Part shown: positions 53,349 to 62,434 of the stretch, piece after piece
Layout of the letters: every line of letters starts with the position of its first letter
Position numbering within the stretch: the first letter of the stretch is position 1
Origin: Burkholderiaceae bacterium
GTDB taxonomy: Bacteria > Pseudomonadota > Gammaproteobacteria > Burkholderiales > Burkholderiaceae_E
Assembly (NCBI GenBank): GCA_021166725.1
Contig: JAJPES010000027.1
Location: 1-64,000, forward strand
Length of the DNA stretch: 64,000 nt
Direction: 5' to 3'
The notes under the pieces: model-generated
Database searches by the model: none
Told to the model about the DNA's origin: nothing
Seen by the model: the letters and a program-made list of their open reading frames with translations, nothing else
Translations under genes and position numbers: made by a program

Positions 53349-54476
53349 TCAGGCGCGGTTTTCCCGTAGCAGCAGCGCTACCAGTTCGGCCTGGCGGTGC
53401 GTTCCGGTCTTCTGGAAGAGGATCTTCAGATAGCCGCGTGCGGTGCCGTAGCCGATGCCGCAGCGCTCGGCCGCTTCACGAAGTCCGCAGCCGGCGGTCA
53501 GTTGCAGCGCCAGGCGTGATTCCGCGCTCGTGAAGCGGTAGCGCTCCCGGATGCGCTGCAGGTTCTCGCCCGCGTCGCAACGCGGCTCGGTAAACATCAA
53601 CAGCACGTAGCTGCGCAGCGGCTGGTAGGCGACGACGCCGCCTCGCGCCGGCAGCGCACGGACCTCGAGCGTGCAATCGTTCGTGCCGTGCAGCACGAGG
53701 CGATCGTTGCGCGGCGCCAACCCGCACGCGGCGTCGACGATCAGGCCGGCAAGCGCCTGGCGCGCCGACGGCAGGCGCGCCTGCAGGCGACCGGCTCGCG
53801 ACTCGAGCACGGTGCCGTTCTGCAGCCAGCGCTCGAGTGCCGGATTCGCGTGACGCAGCGCGCCTTGTTCGTCGACCAGCGCGTACCCCTCGGGCAGTGC
53901 GTCGAGCGCGGCCAGTCCGAGCCGTTCCGATTGCCTTGCCGAATCGATCCGCATGCAGAAGGCGAGCGCGCGCTGGAAGTGCGGCGCGAGCGCCCGCATG
54001 GCCGCGATGTCGTCGTCGTCGAAGGGCGGCATCTCCGAGGGCCGGAACAGCGACAGATTGGCGACCACACCGCGCTGCGCATACGGAGTCAGGCCGATCG
54101 TGTGCGCGAAGTACTGTGGCCGCATCCATTCGTTGAAATACGTCGAGCGTCGAAGGATGTCGGGGTCGCCGGTGAATCGAGCGAGAGTCTCGGCCGTGCG
54201 CACGACGCCCGGACGATGCAGTTGCGCCGTGTATCGCGCCCACGGGTTGTCGGGGTGGAAGTACAGCGGATTGAACTGCTGCAGCCAGCTCGATGCGACG
54301 CCGTGCAGTTCGACGATGTGGGTGCGGCGTTCGGTGAAGTCGAGGAAGTAGAGCGCTTCCATGTTGCTGTCGTAGCGCTCGTGCAGCAGGCGCATCGCAC
54401 TGCGCCAGCCGCCCTCCTCCATGGGGGCGGCGTAGATCGCCTCGATCATCTCGTCGGTGGGCTGCGTTCGCGTCAT
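53349..54476 (-). CDS. LuxR-family regulator with PAS-like sensor region
   Basis: A 375-aa protein. Residues about 1-160 are of unknown type (EMIEAIYAAPMEEGGWRSAM). A PAS-like part follows (LAALDALPEGYALVDEQGAL, then HANPALERWLQNG). The C terminus is a GerE-type helix-turn-helix (FTSAESRLALQLTAGCGLRE, then GIGYGTARGYLKILFQKTGT). The ligand is unknown. It could control the exported trio directly downstream or the divergent Bug protein. Confidence 0.85.
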   Translation of the reverse strand: MTRTQPTDEMIEAIYAAPMEEGGWRSAMRLLHERYDSNMEALYFLDFTERRTHIVELHGVASSWLQQFNPLYFHPDNPWARYTAQLHRPGVVRTAETLARFTGDPDILRRSTYFNEWMRPQYFAHTIGLTPYAQRGVVANLSLFRPSEMPPFDDDDIAAMRALAPHFQRALAFCMRIDSARQSERLGLAALDALPEGYALVDEQGALRHANPALERWLQNGTVLESRAGRLQARLPSARQALAGLIVDAACGLAPRNDRLVLHGTNDCTLEVRALPARGGVVAYQPLRSYVLLMFTEPRCDAGENLQRIRERYRFTSAESRLALQLTAGCGLREAAERCGIGYGTARGYLKILFQKTGTHRQAELVALLLRENRA

Positions 54477-54617
54477 GCGGCTCGCTCGCGCCGGCAGATC
54501 TCGGTGAGATCGTCGAACCGAAGATGATACCGGCAGGCGGCAGCGTGCGCGATGCCGGCGCGAGATGCTGCCGCAGGCATGCATAATCGCCGGACGGCAC
54601 GCTGCGAACGCTTTCCG

Positions 54618-55658
54618 ATGCTCGTTCCCGACTCCCGTTGCTCCTCCGCGCTGGCCGCTCGTCTGCGGCACGCACTCGTCGCGGTTGCGGCGTGGCTGGC
54701 GCTGGCCGGTGTCGCGGCGCCGGTGCGCGCCCAGTCGCCGCTGGTCGTTCTGGTGCCGTATCCGGTGGGTGCGCTGTCCGACGGCGTGGCTCGTGTTGTA
54801 GCGCCCGCGCTCGCGCGTGCGCTCGACCGCCCGGTGGTCGTCGAGAACCTCGGAGGCGCGGGCGGAGCGCTTGCGGCGCGCCGGGCGCTGAAGGCTCCCG
54901 CCGACGGCGAACTGCTGCTGCAGGGCTCGCCCAACGAACTGATCCTCGCGCCGAGGGCGCAGCCCTCTGCCGGCTTCGCTGCCGCGGATTTCCGCATGGT
55001 GCAGATCATCGGCTCGGCGCCGCTCGTCATCGTCGCGCGCGCCGACCTGCCGGCGTCGTCGTTCGGTGAACTGGCCGAACTCGCCAGCCGATCGGCGCCC
55101 GCCCAGCCGCTCAGCTACGGAAGCGTCGGCGTCGGTTCGCTGTACCACCTGCTCGGCCGCCAACTCGCGCAGCGTCTTCACGTGCCGATGACGCACGTTC
55201 CCTACTCCGGAGGCGCGCCGCTGATGCGGGACCTGGCGGGCGGCGTCGTTGATTTCGCGATCCTTCCGGCCGCGGTTTCCACGTTCGCTCTGGTCGATGC
55301 CGGCAGGCTGAAGCTGCTCGGCACGCTCGAACCGGCACGGGCGCAGCAGGCAAAGCCGCGGCTGCGCTCGCTGCCCAGCCTGGCCGGCGACGCGCGCATG
55401 TCCGACTTCACCTACTCGATCTGGTCCGGATATTTCGTCCGGGCCGATACGCCGTCCGAGCTTGCGCAACGGCTGAACGAGGCACTGGCGATCGTGCTGC
55501 GCGATCCGCAGGTGATCGCCCGCATCGCAGCACAGGGCGCGGATCCGATGCCGGCAATGGATCTTGACGAGTCGCAGGCGTTCTACCTGCGCGAGATTGC
55601 GCGCTACGACGCGCTGGCTTCGGACGGCACCGACGACGGCGCACACTCGCCGCGTTGA
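54618..55658 (+). CDS. Bug/TctC-family tripartite tricarboxylate substrate-binding protein (orphan)
   Basis: A 346-aa periplasmic binding protein. The signal peptide ends at APVRA, and the mature protein starts QSPLVVLVPYPVGALSDGVA. It also shows VVVENLGGAGGALAARRALK and the YGSVGVGSLYHLLG motif. These Bug proteins bind carboxylates and are very numerous in Burkholderiales, often without transporter genes nearby. None lie nearby here. The Met at 54618 is chosen because it precedes the signal peptide. Confidence 0.85.
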   Translation: MLVPDSRCSSALAARLRHALVAVAAWLALAGVAAPVRAQSPLVVLVPYPVGALSDGVARVVAPALARALDRPVVVENLGGAGGALAARRALKAPADGELLLQGSPNELILAPRAQPSAGFAAADFRMVQIIGSAPLVIVARADLPASSFGELAELASRSAPAQPLSYGSVGVGSLYHLLGRQLAQRLHVPMTHVPYSGGAPLMRDLAGGVVDFAILPAAVSTFALVDAGRLKLLGTLEPARAQQAKPRLRSLPSLAGDARMSDFTYSIWSGYFVRADTPSELAQRLNEALAIVLRDPQVIARIAAQGADPMPAMDLDESQAFYLREIARYDALASDGTDDGAHSPR

Positions 55659-55710
55659 CGCCGCTTCGGACGGGCCTGACGGGTTGCGCGAAAGGCCGGC
55701 GTGAGCGCTC

Positions 55711-56094
55711 CTACAGCTGCATCTCGCAGCGCTCGATGTCGATCACCAGCGCGCCGCGCGCCCACGGGAACACGGCCTTGGCGCGCGCGGCGAGTTCGCC
55801 TTCGGCCTGCACGCTGCCCTTGCCGAAAATGACGCCGCCCTGGCCGGGACCGCGCGAGCCACGCACGCCGCGCGAGGCGGCCATCAACTGGATGCGGTCG
55901 TCGCGCTTGAGGTTCTCCTCGGTGCGCTCGTAATGGCCGGCGGGAAGGACGATGCGCGCGTCGTCGATGCCGATGCGCCGCGCGTAGTCGCCCCAGTTGC
56001 CGACGAGGTGCGGGCCGTCGGGGCCCTGCGTGACGATCGCGACGAACTCGGCTTTCTCGAGCAGTTCGCGGGCGGTGGGGTCGAGTGCGGCCAT
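55711..56094 (-). CDS. Pyridoxamine 5'-phosphate oxidase-like flavin-binding protein
   Basis: A 127-aa split-barrel protein. LLEKAEFVAIVTQGPDGPHL at the start and DDRIQLMAASRGVRGSRGPG in the middle fit the PNPOx-like group, which binds FMN or F420. The short length rules out true PdxH. GGGA lies before the Met at 56094; Met codons at 56100 and 56127 are alternatives. Confidence 0.75.
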   Translation of the reverse strand: MAALDPTARELLEKAEFVAIVTQGPDGPHLVGNWGDYARRIGIDDARIVLPAGHYERTEENLKRDDRIQLMAASRGVRGSRGPGQGGVIFGKGSVQAEGELAARAKAVFPWARGALVIDIERCEMQL

Positions 56095-56242
56095 GTGCAT
56101 TCCCTGGTTTGGTGAAGCGGCGAGCATTGCGCCGCCTGCGTGCCGGCGGAATGATGTGGCTCAATTCAGCCCCTGCCGGCCGGCCCGCGATTCCCTCCGT
56201 TTGACAATGACCCCGCCGCGCTGCTCCAATCCGGCTGCCTCC

Positions 56243-56441
56243 GAAGGGGAGTAGCTCGCGGGGATCGCTCTCCGATCCTCGTGCTGCGGCGTCGTCAGTA
56301 CGGATCCGGTTGCGGCTACGACCGATCGATCCCGGCGCCGCAGATCGGCGCGCAGCAACGCGCGCCGCTCGGCAAGACCGACGTCGGCGCCTGTTCCACG
56401 CAAAGCCCGTCCTCGCCACGCGGGCCGAAGAGGCACTCCCC
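56243..56441 (+). promoter_or_regulatory. Probable yybP-ykoY manganese riboswitch upstream of terC
   Basis: The leader holds the core yybP-ykoY elements in order: GGGGAGTAGC (56246-56255), the second conserved block GTCGTCAGTACGG (56291-56303), and GGTTGCGGCTACGACCG (56308-56324). The bases ACTCCCC at 56435-56441 can pair with GGGGAGT at 56246-56252, closing the structure directly before the terC ATG and beside its AAGAGG ribosome site. In E. coli the alx (TerC) leader is of this class and responds to Mn2+ and alkaline pH. Translational control is likely here. Confidence 0.75.
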
Positions 56442-57506
56442 ATGATGAGCATCGGCACCCCGCTGATGTGGTCGTTGTTCGCAGCCTTCGTCGTCGTCGC
56501 GCTGCTCGTCGATTTCCTCGCGCTGAAGGGCCAGGGTGCGCACGCCGTCTCGATGAAGGAGGCAGCGACCTGGTCGCTGCTGTGGATCGCCGTGTCCTTC
56601 GTCTTCGTCGGCTGGCTCTGGTGGCACCTCGGCGGTGCGTCGGGCGACGCGGCCGCACGCGCGCTGGCCAACGACAAGGCGCTCGAATTCGCCACCGGCT
56701 ACCTGGTGGAGAAGGCGCTCGCCGTCGACAACATCTTCGTCTTCCTGATGGTGTTCACCTATTTCGCGGTGCCCGGCGAATTCCAGAAGCGCGTGCTGAT
56801 GATCGGCATCCTCGGCGCACTCGTGCTGCGCGCAGCGATGATTCTCGTCGGCGCGTGGCTGATCGTTCGTTTCCACTGGGTGCTGTACCTGTTCGGCGCG
56901 TTCCTCGTCTTCACCGGGGCGAAGATGTGGTGGACTGCCGGCAAGGAGCCCGACCTGGCGTCGAACCCGGCGTTGCAGTGGATCAACCGGCGACTGAAGG
57001 TTTCGCCCGGCTACGACGGCGAGCGCTTCTTCACGCGCATCGACGGCGTGCGGATGGTCACGCCGCTGTTCGTCGTGATCCTGCTGATCGGTATCGTCGA
57101 CGTTGTGTTCGCGGTCGATTCGATCCCCGCGATCTTCGCGATCACGACCGATCCGTTCATCGTGCTCACGTCGAACGTTTTCGCGATCCTCGGGCTGCGC
57201 GCGATGTACTTCCTGCTCGCCGGCCTGCACGATCGATTCCACCTGCTCAGCTACGGCCTTGCCGTCGTGCTGGTGTTCATCGGCGCGAAGATGCTGCTGA
57301 TCGACGTGTACAAGATCCCGGTGGCATGGTCGCTGGCGGTTACCGTGCTGGTACTCGCGGCGTCGATGATCCTGTCGCTGATGGTCGCGCCACGCGGCAG
57401 CGGAGGCAGCGCGTACCCGTTTCGCGCCAGGCGCCCCGATGCGTCGTCGCCGGGCGACGCGACGAAACGCGATCGCTCGCCGCAGGGTGCGCGCAATCGT
57501 CGCTGA
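56442..57506 (+). CDS. TerC/Alx-family membrane protein
   Basis: A 354-aa protein with about nine helices. TerC signatures are present: LEFATGYLVEKALAVDNIFV with the conserved acidic residues, and IGIVDVVFAVDSIPAIFAIT, then FIVLTSNVFAILGLRAMYFL. Relatives (Alx, MeeY) export manganese or assist metal loading of exported proteins. The riboswitch upstream supports a Mn2+ role. The last 35 residues are polar and basic. Met codons at 56442 and 56445 both fit. Confidence 0.88.
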   Translation: MMSIGTPLMWSLFAAFVVVALLVDFLALKGQGAHAVSMKEAATWSLLWIAVSFVFVGWLWWHLGGASGDAAARALANDKALEFATGYLVEKALAVDNIFVFLMVFTYFAVPGEFQKRVLMIGILGALVLRAAMILVGAWLIVRFHWVLYLFGAFLVFTGAKMWWTAGKEPDLASNPALQWINRRLKVSPGYDGERFFTRIDGVRMVTPLFVVILLIGIVDVVFAVDSIPAIFAITTDPFIVLTSNVFAILGLRAMYFLLAGLHDRFHLLSYGLAVVLVFIGAKMLLIDVYKIPVAWSLAVTVLVLAASMILSLMVAPRGSGGSAYPFRARRPDASSPGDATKRDRSPQGARNRR

Positions 57507-57544
57507 TCGGCCCCGGCCTGCTTTCCACTGAAGAAGGGCGACTC

Positions 57545-58342
57545 ATGCTCCCCGACGCTGCCTACACCGCACTCGACGCGCGCGTCTTTCGCGCCAGTAC
57601 GCTAACGCGAGGTCCGTGGGATCCCGCTCACCAGCATGCGGGACCGCCGATCGCGCTCGTCTGTCGTGCGATCGAGCAGGCGGCGCGCGAGCACGGGCTC
57701 ACCCATATCGCGCGCCTCACCGCGAACCTGCTGCGTCCGGTGCCGATCGGCGAGTTGATCGTCGAGGTGAGCACCGAGTACGCCGGCCGCAACGCGGCGC
57801 ACTTCTCCGCTCAACTGCTGGCCGGCGACAAGGACATCGCGCGCTTCACCGCGCTGGCGCAGCGCGAAACGCCGATCGAGCTGCCGGGGAACCTGATCGG
57901 GCATCCGCTGCCGAAGGCGCCGCTGTCGCCGGACGAATCGCCTGCGGCGAACTTCCCCTTCGCGGGCAGGGCGGTGGGCTACGCCGATCTCGTCGAGACG
58001 CGCATCGCCCGCGGCAGCTTCTGGAACGGGCCATGCGCCGTCTGGTTTCGACTGCGCCATCCGCTGCTGGCAGGAGAGCCGCCGAGCCCGTTCCAGCGTG
58101 TCGCGGTGGTCGCCGACTCGGGCAACGGCGTCAGCGCGGTGCTCGATTACGAGCGCTACACCTTCGTGAACTTCGACCTGACGATCAACCTGCTGCGTCG
58201 GCCGGTGGGCGAGTGGATCTGCCTCGACGCGCGCACGGCGCTCGGTTCCACCGGCGGCGGTCTCGCCGAGTCGGCGCTCTACGACGCGGACGGGTTGATC
58301 GGCCGCGCGACGCAGAGCCTGGCGGTGCGGGCGAGGGCCTGA
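57545..58342 (+). CDS. TesB-like double-hotdog acyl-CoA thioesterase
   Basis: A 265-aa protein of the thioesterase-like superfamily. HAGPPIALVCRAIEQAAREH and LTANLLRPVPIGELIVEVST belong to the first hotdog, and DFDLTINLLRRP-like sequence near residue 215 to the second. The probable helix of the second half begins at NGVSAVLDYERYTFVNFD. Substrate unknown. It lies 38 bp after terC and converges on the MBL gene, 4 bp apart. Confidence 0.78.
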   Translation: MLPDAAYTALDARVFRASTLTRGPWDPAHQHAGPPIALVCRAIEQAAREHGLTHIARLTANLLRPVPIGELIVEVSTEYAGRNAAHFSAQLLAGDKDIARFTALAQRETPIELPGNLIGHPLPKAPLSPDESPAANFPFAGRAVGYADLVETRIARGSFWNGPCAVWFRLRHPLLAGEPPSPFQRVAVVADSGNGVSAVLDYERYTFVNFDLTINLLRRPVGEWICLDARTALGSTGGGLAESALYDADGLIGRATQSLAVRARA

Positions 58343-58346
58343 AGGT

Positions 58347-59474
58347 TCAAAGCGGGACGGTGATTCCCTCGTCGTCCCCGTGGGGGAACACCGCCTCGAA
58401 GCCGAGTTCGTGCTGCAGGTCGGCCTTGCCCCACGCTTCGTTCGTCGCGCAGCGGTAGTTGAAGACCAGCTTCGGCGGTTGCACCAGTGAACGCGCGACG
58501 ATGCGCTGCACCGCTTCCTCGTCCGGATGTCCGAAGATCGCGCCGTTCGTGCTGACGAGGTAGCACGGCGAGCGCAGGAGCGACATCAGCTCGTCGGTGG
58601 TGTTCGCCTTACTGCCGTGGTGCGCGACCTTCACGGCATCGACCTCGAGCGTCTGCAGTCCTCGCTCGTCGAGCAGCCGGCGCAGCGATGCGCAGACGAC
58701 GTCGGGGTGCGCGTCGGCCAGGAACAGCGCGCTCTTGCCGGCCGGCTCGAACTCGGCGAGGAACGCGATGCTCGCGCCGTTGGCGGCGGCGTTGTCGGGC
58801 CGCGACTGCTTCTCGAGCAGCGCATCGAGCTCGGGTGTGCTGCCGAGCAGGCCTTCGGCCGGCAGGTACTTCTTCTGGCGCGCCAACAGCTTCCAGGCGG
58901 CGTCGAAATCGCCCGGATCGAGGTCGCGCACGTCCTTGCGCCAGGCATTGCGCATCCGGTCGAGCGTTGCGAGGGTGGGGGAGAGCAGCGTCAGCGACAG
59001 ACCGTCGGGAAGAACCACGCACGGCAGCGGCGCGTCGTCGCGAACGACGATGGGGCCGCCGTCGAACGCGCCGTTCCACTGGCGCTCGTCGAGCCGTTGC
59101 GCGAGCAGCGCGCTGAAGAACTCTCCCTGCCGTCCGCCGAGAAGACCGTGCGCCCGCTCGAGATGCCGCCAGCCGTTGAACCAGACGTCGTGGACGACGA
59201 AGGGCCACGGCGGCGGCTCGGCGAACAGCCGCACGAGGCCATCCACATGGTCGGTGTCGACGTGCGTGAGCACGACGAGCTCGATGCGGGTATCGCCCCT
59301 CGGCAGCGAGCGCATCTGCGCGTCGAGCGCGCTCCAGGCGCCGATCGGGCCGCCGTCGATCAACACGCGGCGCGTACGCTTGCCGGTTCCGTATTCGATC
59401 CACAGGCAGTCGCCGTGCAGCGCGGGAAGCATCCGGATGCGCAGGAAGGAATCGGCGTTCGCGGCGTCGGGCAT
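58347..59474 (-). CDS. Metallo-beta-lactamase-fold hydrolase (ComEC-like), third gene of the patatin-CHAT operon
   Basis: A 375-aa MBL-fold protein. Metal-binding motif LTHVDTDHVDGL is at residues 69-80, preceded by VLIDGGP. The later motifs ALFLADAH and VKVAHHGSKANTTDEL match ComEC-type MBL domains, which act on nucleic acids or nucleotides. No membrane part is present. The Met at 59474 lies 7 bp after the CHAT gene stop, so the genes are one unit. It could be a nuclease effector or a nucleotide-signal hydrolase. Confidence 0.86.
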   Translation of the reverse strand: MPDAANADSFLRIRMLPALHGDCLWIEYGTGKRTRRVLIDGGPIGAWSALDAQMRSLPRGDTRIELVVLTHVDTDHVDGLVRLFAEPPPWPFVVHDVWFNGWRHLERAHGLLGGRQGEFFSALLAQRLDERQWNGAFDGGPIVVRDDAPLPCVVLPDGLSLTLLSPTLATLDRMRNAWRKDVRDLDPGDFDAAWKLLARQKKYLPAEGLLGSTPELDALLEKQSRPDNAAANGASIAFLAEFEPAGKSALFLADAHPDVVCASLRRLLDERGLQTLEVDAVKVAHHGSKANTTDELMSLLRSPCYLVSTNGAIFGHPDEEAVQRIVARSLVQPPKLVFNYRCATNEAWGKADLQHELGFEAVFPHGDDEGITVPL

Positions 59475-59481
59475 GGTCGGT

Positions 59482-62421
59482 TCACAGCCTCCAGTCGGCG
59501 TCGCCGAAAGCGACGATGCACAGTGCCATCGGCAGGCTCTCGAGCATCGCCTCGCGGCGCGCATCGAGGATCAGCTCGCCGAGCTGGTCGGCCTCGGCGC
59601 CGCCCGCGCGCAGCAGGCGTGCGAGGATCTTCGAGCCGACCGTGACCGCGTGCTCGCCGAACACGGTGGCGGTCGTCGAGATCACAACGGCCGCGCCCGC
59701 CTGGCGAAAGTAGCGGATGTGGTTCGAGAACGGCTCGGCGGTGCCCGCAACATCGCAGCCGAGCAGGAACACCAGCGGCGGCGGGGCGCCTTCCGGGCGA
59801 ACGTAGTCGCGCGGCAGGCGCAGCGTGGCGAGGAAGTCGCCGCCGATTTCCAGCTTCAGGTCCTGGCGGCGGCCTTCGTTGTGCGGAAACGCGACGAGCA
59901 GGGCCGGCTTGCGCTGGCCGACCGTTTCCTTCCACGCCTGCCACGTCCGGGCTTCGAGTGTCGCGTCGCCGAAACGCGGCGACAGCATCGCCAGCAGCGG
60001 CGTGCGCGCGTCCTTCGGCACCTGGGCGCTGAAGCCGAGCACGGCGCAGCGGCCCAGATCGAGCCGGTCGCGGCCCTCGGCCGGCTCGGACTGGATCACC
60101 ACTTCGGCACCGTCCGGCCTGCCGAGCGCCGGGCTGTAGACGTGACGTTCGACGACCTTGCGCAGACCCCAGAATCCCATCGGGCAGACGTAGGCGGCCG
60201 GATCGGCGCGTCCGGCGCAGTCGGACGGACAACTACCGGTCTTCAGTGCTTGGCGAAAGCCGGGGCAGAGCTGGTCTGCGTCGGGCGCCGGCGGTGGGTA
60301 GTCGTAGAAGAACTCGATCGGGACGACTGCATCGGCGCGCGCACTGACGACCTGGATGTGCGTGAGCGCGTCGTCACGCGGATCGAATCCGCCGTGCGCA
60401 AGCTCGACGAACTGGTCGAGGCACAGCGCCGAGTAGAGATCGGCGCCGACGCGTGCGAGCCGCACGAGCAGTTGCGGGTTCTCGCCCTGGTCGAGTCCGT
60501 CGGCGTGATCGGCGATGCTGTGCGCGGCGTCGGACAGCGCCTCGTTCAACTGCAGCAGCGGCTCCGAGAGGCCTTCGAGGCTGGTCGCCCAGGCGCGTCG
60601 CTCGGCGACCGCCGTGAGCCTGGGTACGCCGTCGGTCTCGCCGTGGTTCAGCACCAGCGCCAGATCGAAGGGGCGCCGGGCGCCCAGGTCGCTCCAGTCG
60701 AAGCGCACCTGCGTTTCGTCGAGCAATGCGATGCCTTCGCCGCGCTCGTCGCGCCTTTCTCGCACCTGCGTGCGCAGTCGCGCGGTCTGCAGCACCCGAC
60801 CGCGGTGCAGGACGCCGATGCGCGCATCGAAGGCGCCGCTGCTGCGTGGGGTGAAGACGAACTCGGCTTCGGTGCTCGGACCGGCGCGCGGCAGCGTGAT
60901 CTCGCGCAGCATCGGCTCGTCGAACTGCCGCGCTTCGTGCACGACGATCTGCAGCGTGTGCGTATCGCGATCCTTCGGCAGCTCGTGCTCGGGAAAGGGC
61001 GTCGCAACGCTGTCCCAGCTTGCATCGTCGGGGGTGCCGATGCGCACGAGGAGCATCACCGGCTCGCCCTGTACGTAGCCGTCGTGGATCGCTTCGAGCG
61101 CATCGTCGACCGTCTTGCGCAGGCTGCGCTGCTGCAGGTGGCGCGCCGGGCGGTGCTCGTCGTCCAGTGGACGGCTGCGCGCCGTGTGGGGAGGCGGTGT
61201 GACGGGTGGCGGAGGAGGCGGTTCCCCGGCCGGCGCCTCTTCGACGGGCGACGGAGCGGCGCGCGGTCCCTTCATGCGTTCGACCTCACGGCGCCGTTCG
61301 AACGGCCAACCCCACCGCGCGCCGGACTTGCCCGGCGAGGTCGCGCGCGGTGGAGCACCGGGCATCGGCGCCGAGGGAGCGGTCGGGCGCATCGGCGCCG
61401 ATTCCGACCGAGGAGCGGCCGGCGCTGCAGCCGAGCTCGCCTGCCGCGCCGGCGCACGTTCGCTGATCTCGATCAGCTTCGCGCCGAGCCAGGCGACGTG
61501 GCCCGGCCCGATCGAGCGCATCAGGGCGACGTCCAGTGGACATCCGCGCGCCATCTCATCGGAAAGTTTCGCCAGCGCGCTCGACAATCGCTCGGCGGGC
61601 ATGGCCGGCGCGACGACGACGCCGTCTGCCTGCACCCGCGCGGCCAGCGCGCGAACGAGCGGTGCCGAGCGGGTCGGCCACTCGGAACCGAATCCGGCAA
61701 CGACCGCGAGTGCGCAGCGAGGCAGCGCCGCGGCCTCGAGCACGCGTGCGAGCGCGAACGGCAACGGCTGTGCGAGTGCGAGCAGTTCGACGCGCGGCGT
61801 GCGGCGCGAGGCGATGACGAAACGCGCGCCCTGCGCAGGCCACGCGTACTTCTCCGCGATCGCGAGACGATACTTGCCGAGCGGATCGCCGGGCAGTGCC
61901 GAGACCGTGAACGGCCAGCGCCATTGCGTGGGATGTTCCGGCTTCCATCCCGACTGCACGTGCACGCCTGCGAGCTTCGCCGCGGGATGCGACAGCGCCT
62001 CGACGAAGTCGAGGACCCGTCCTTCGTGTTCGATCTCCTCCAACGCAGCGAGCCGAACGAACGACTCGCTCGCGGTGAAGCGCTCCCAGGCGTCGGCGAG
62101 AGACGCGGCGGACGGCCATTGCCGCAGCCCCGCCGGTGCCGCGCGGGCTCCGGCGGGCGCGGTCGGCACCCGCCACCCGAGAATGCCGTGCGTCGTCCAC
62201 GAGTCCGCCGCGATGGTTCTCAGTAGCTCGAACAGTGCCGACGACGACTCGCCCGCTTCGGCCGCGTCGACTGCAGCGATCCGCCGCGCCCATTGCGGAT
62301 CGACGGGCTGCCCGGCGACGGTGCGATCGAAGGCCGTCAGCACGCCGAGCGCGGCGAGCGCGGCGACGAAGCGCTCGTCTTCGACGCCGAGGCTCCAGGC
62401 GCCCAGGTGGTGCCGGTCCAT
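59482..62421 (-). CDS. CHAT-type caspase-like protease, large multidomain protein
   Basis: A 979-aa protein. The N-terminal half (residues about 1-320) is of unknown type. A Pro-rich linker follows (about 330-430, including GEPPPPPPVTPPP). Next come a beta-rich part and a Cys-rich stretch near residue 735 (LCPGFRQALKTGSCPSDC, then YVCP). The last 250 residues are CHAT-like, with the catalytic His in LLVAFPHNEG (about 847) and Cys in VFLLGCDVAG (about 889), then FRQAGAAVVISTTATVFGEH. CHAT proteases activate partner effectors in several immune systems. It lies 13 bp after the patatin gene and 7 bp before the MBL gene. Confidence 0.82.
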   Translation of the reverse strand: MDRHHLGAWSLGVEDERFVAALAALGVLTAFDRTVAGQPVDPQWARRIAAVDAAEAGESSSALFELLRTIAADSWTTHGILGWRVPTAPAGARAAPAGLRQWPSAASLADAWERFTASESFVRLAALEEIEHEGRVLDFVEALSHPAAKLAGVHVQSGWKPEHPTQWRWPFTVSALPGDPLGKYRLAIAEKYAWPAQGARFVIASRRTPRVELLALAQPLPFALARVLEAAALPRCALAVVAGFGSEWPTRSAPLVRALAARVQADGVVVAPAMPAERLSSALAKLSDEMARGCPLDVALMRSIGPGHVAWLGAKLIEISERAPARQASSAAAPAAPRSESAPMRPTAPSAPMPGAPPRATSPGKSGARWGWPFERRREVERMKGPRAAPSPVEEAPAGEPPPPPPVTPPPHTARSRPLDDEHRPARHLQQRSLRKTVDDALEAIHDGYVQGEPVMLLVRIGTPDDASWDSVATPFPEHELPKDRDTHTLQIVVHEARQFDEPMLREITLPRAGPSTEAEFVFTPRSSGAFDARIGVLHRGRVLQTARLRTQVRERRDERGEGIALLDETQVRFDWSDLGARRPFDLALVLNHGETDGVPRLTAVAERRAWATSLEGLSEPLLQLNEALSDAAHSIADHADGLDQGENPQLLVRLARVGADLYSALCLDQFVELAHGGFDPRDDALTHIQVVSARADAVVPIEFFYDYPPPAPDADQLCPGFRQALKTGSCPSDCAGRADPAAYVCPMGFWGLRKVVERHVYSPALGRPDGAEVVIQSEPAEGRDRLDLGRCAVLGFSAQVPKDARTPLLAMLSPRFGDATLEARTWQAWKETVGQRKPALLVAFPHNEGRRQDLKLEIGGDFLATLRLPRDYVRPEGAPPPLVFLLGCDVAGTAEPFSNHIRYFRQAGAAVVISTTATVFGEHAVTVGSKILARLLRAGGAEADQLGELILDARREAMLESLPMALCIVAFGDADWRL

Positions 62422-62434
62422 CCGACTGCCTGCG

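Noticed and set aside
58597-62226. A 1209-codon open frame on the plus strand across the MBL and CHAT genes
   Set aside because: It is antisense to two genes with clear motifs, its composition is Arg/Ala-rich, and it shows no domain. It is a shadow of GC-rich codon use.
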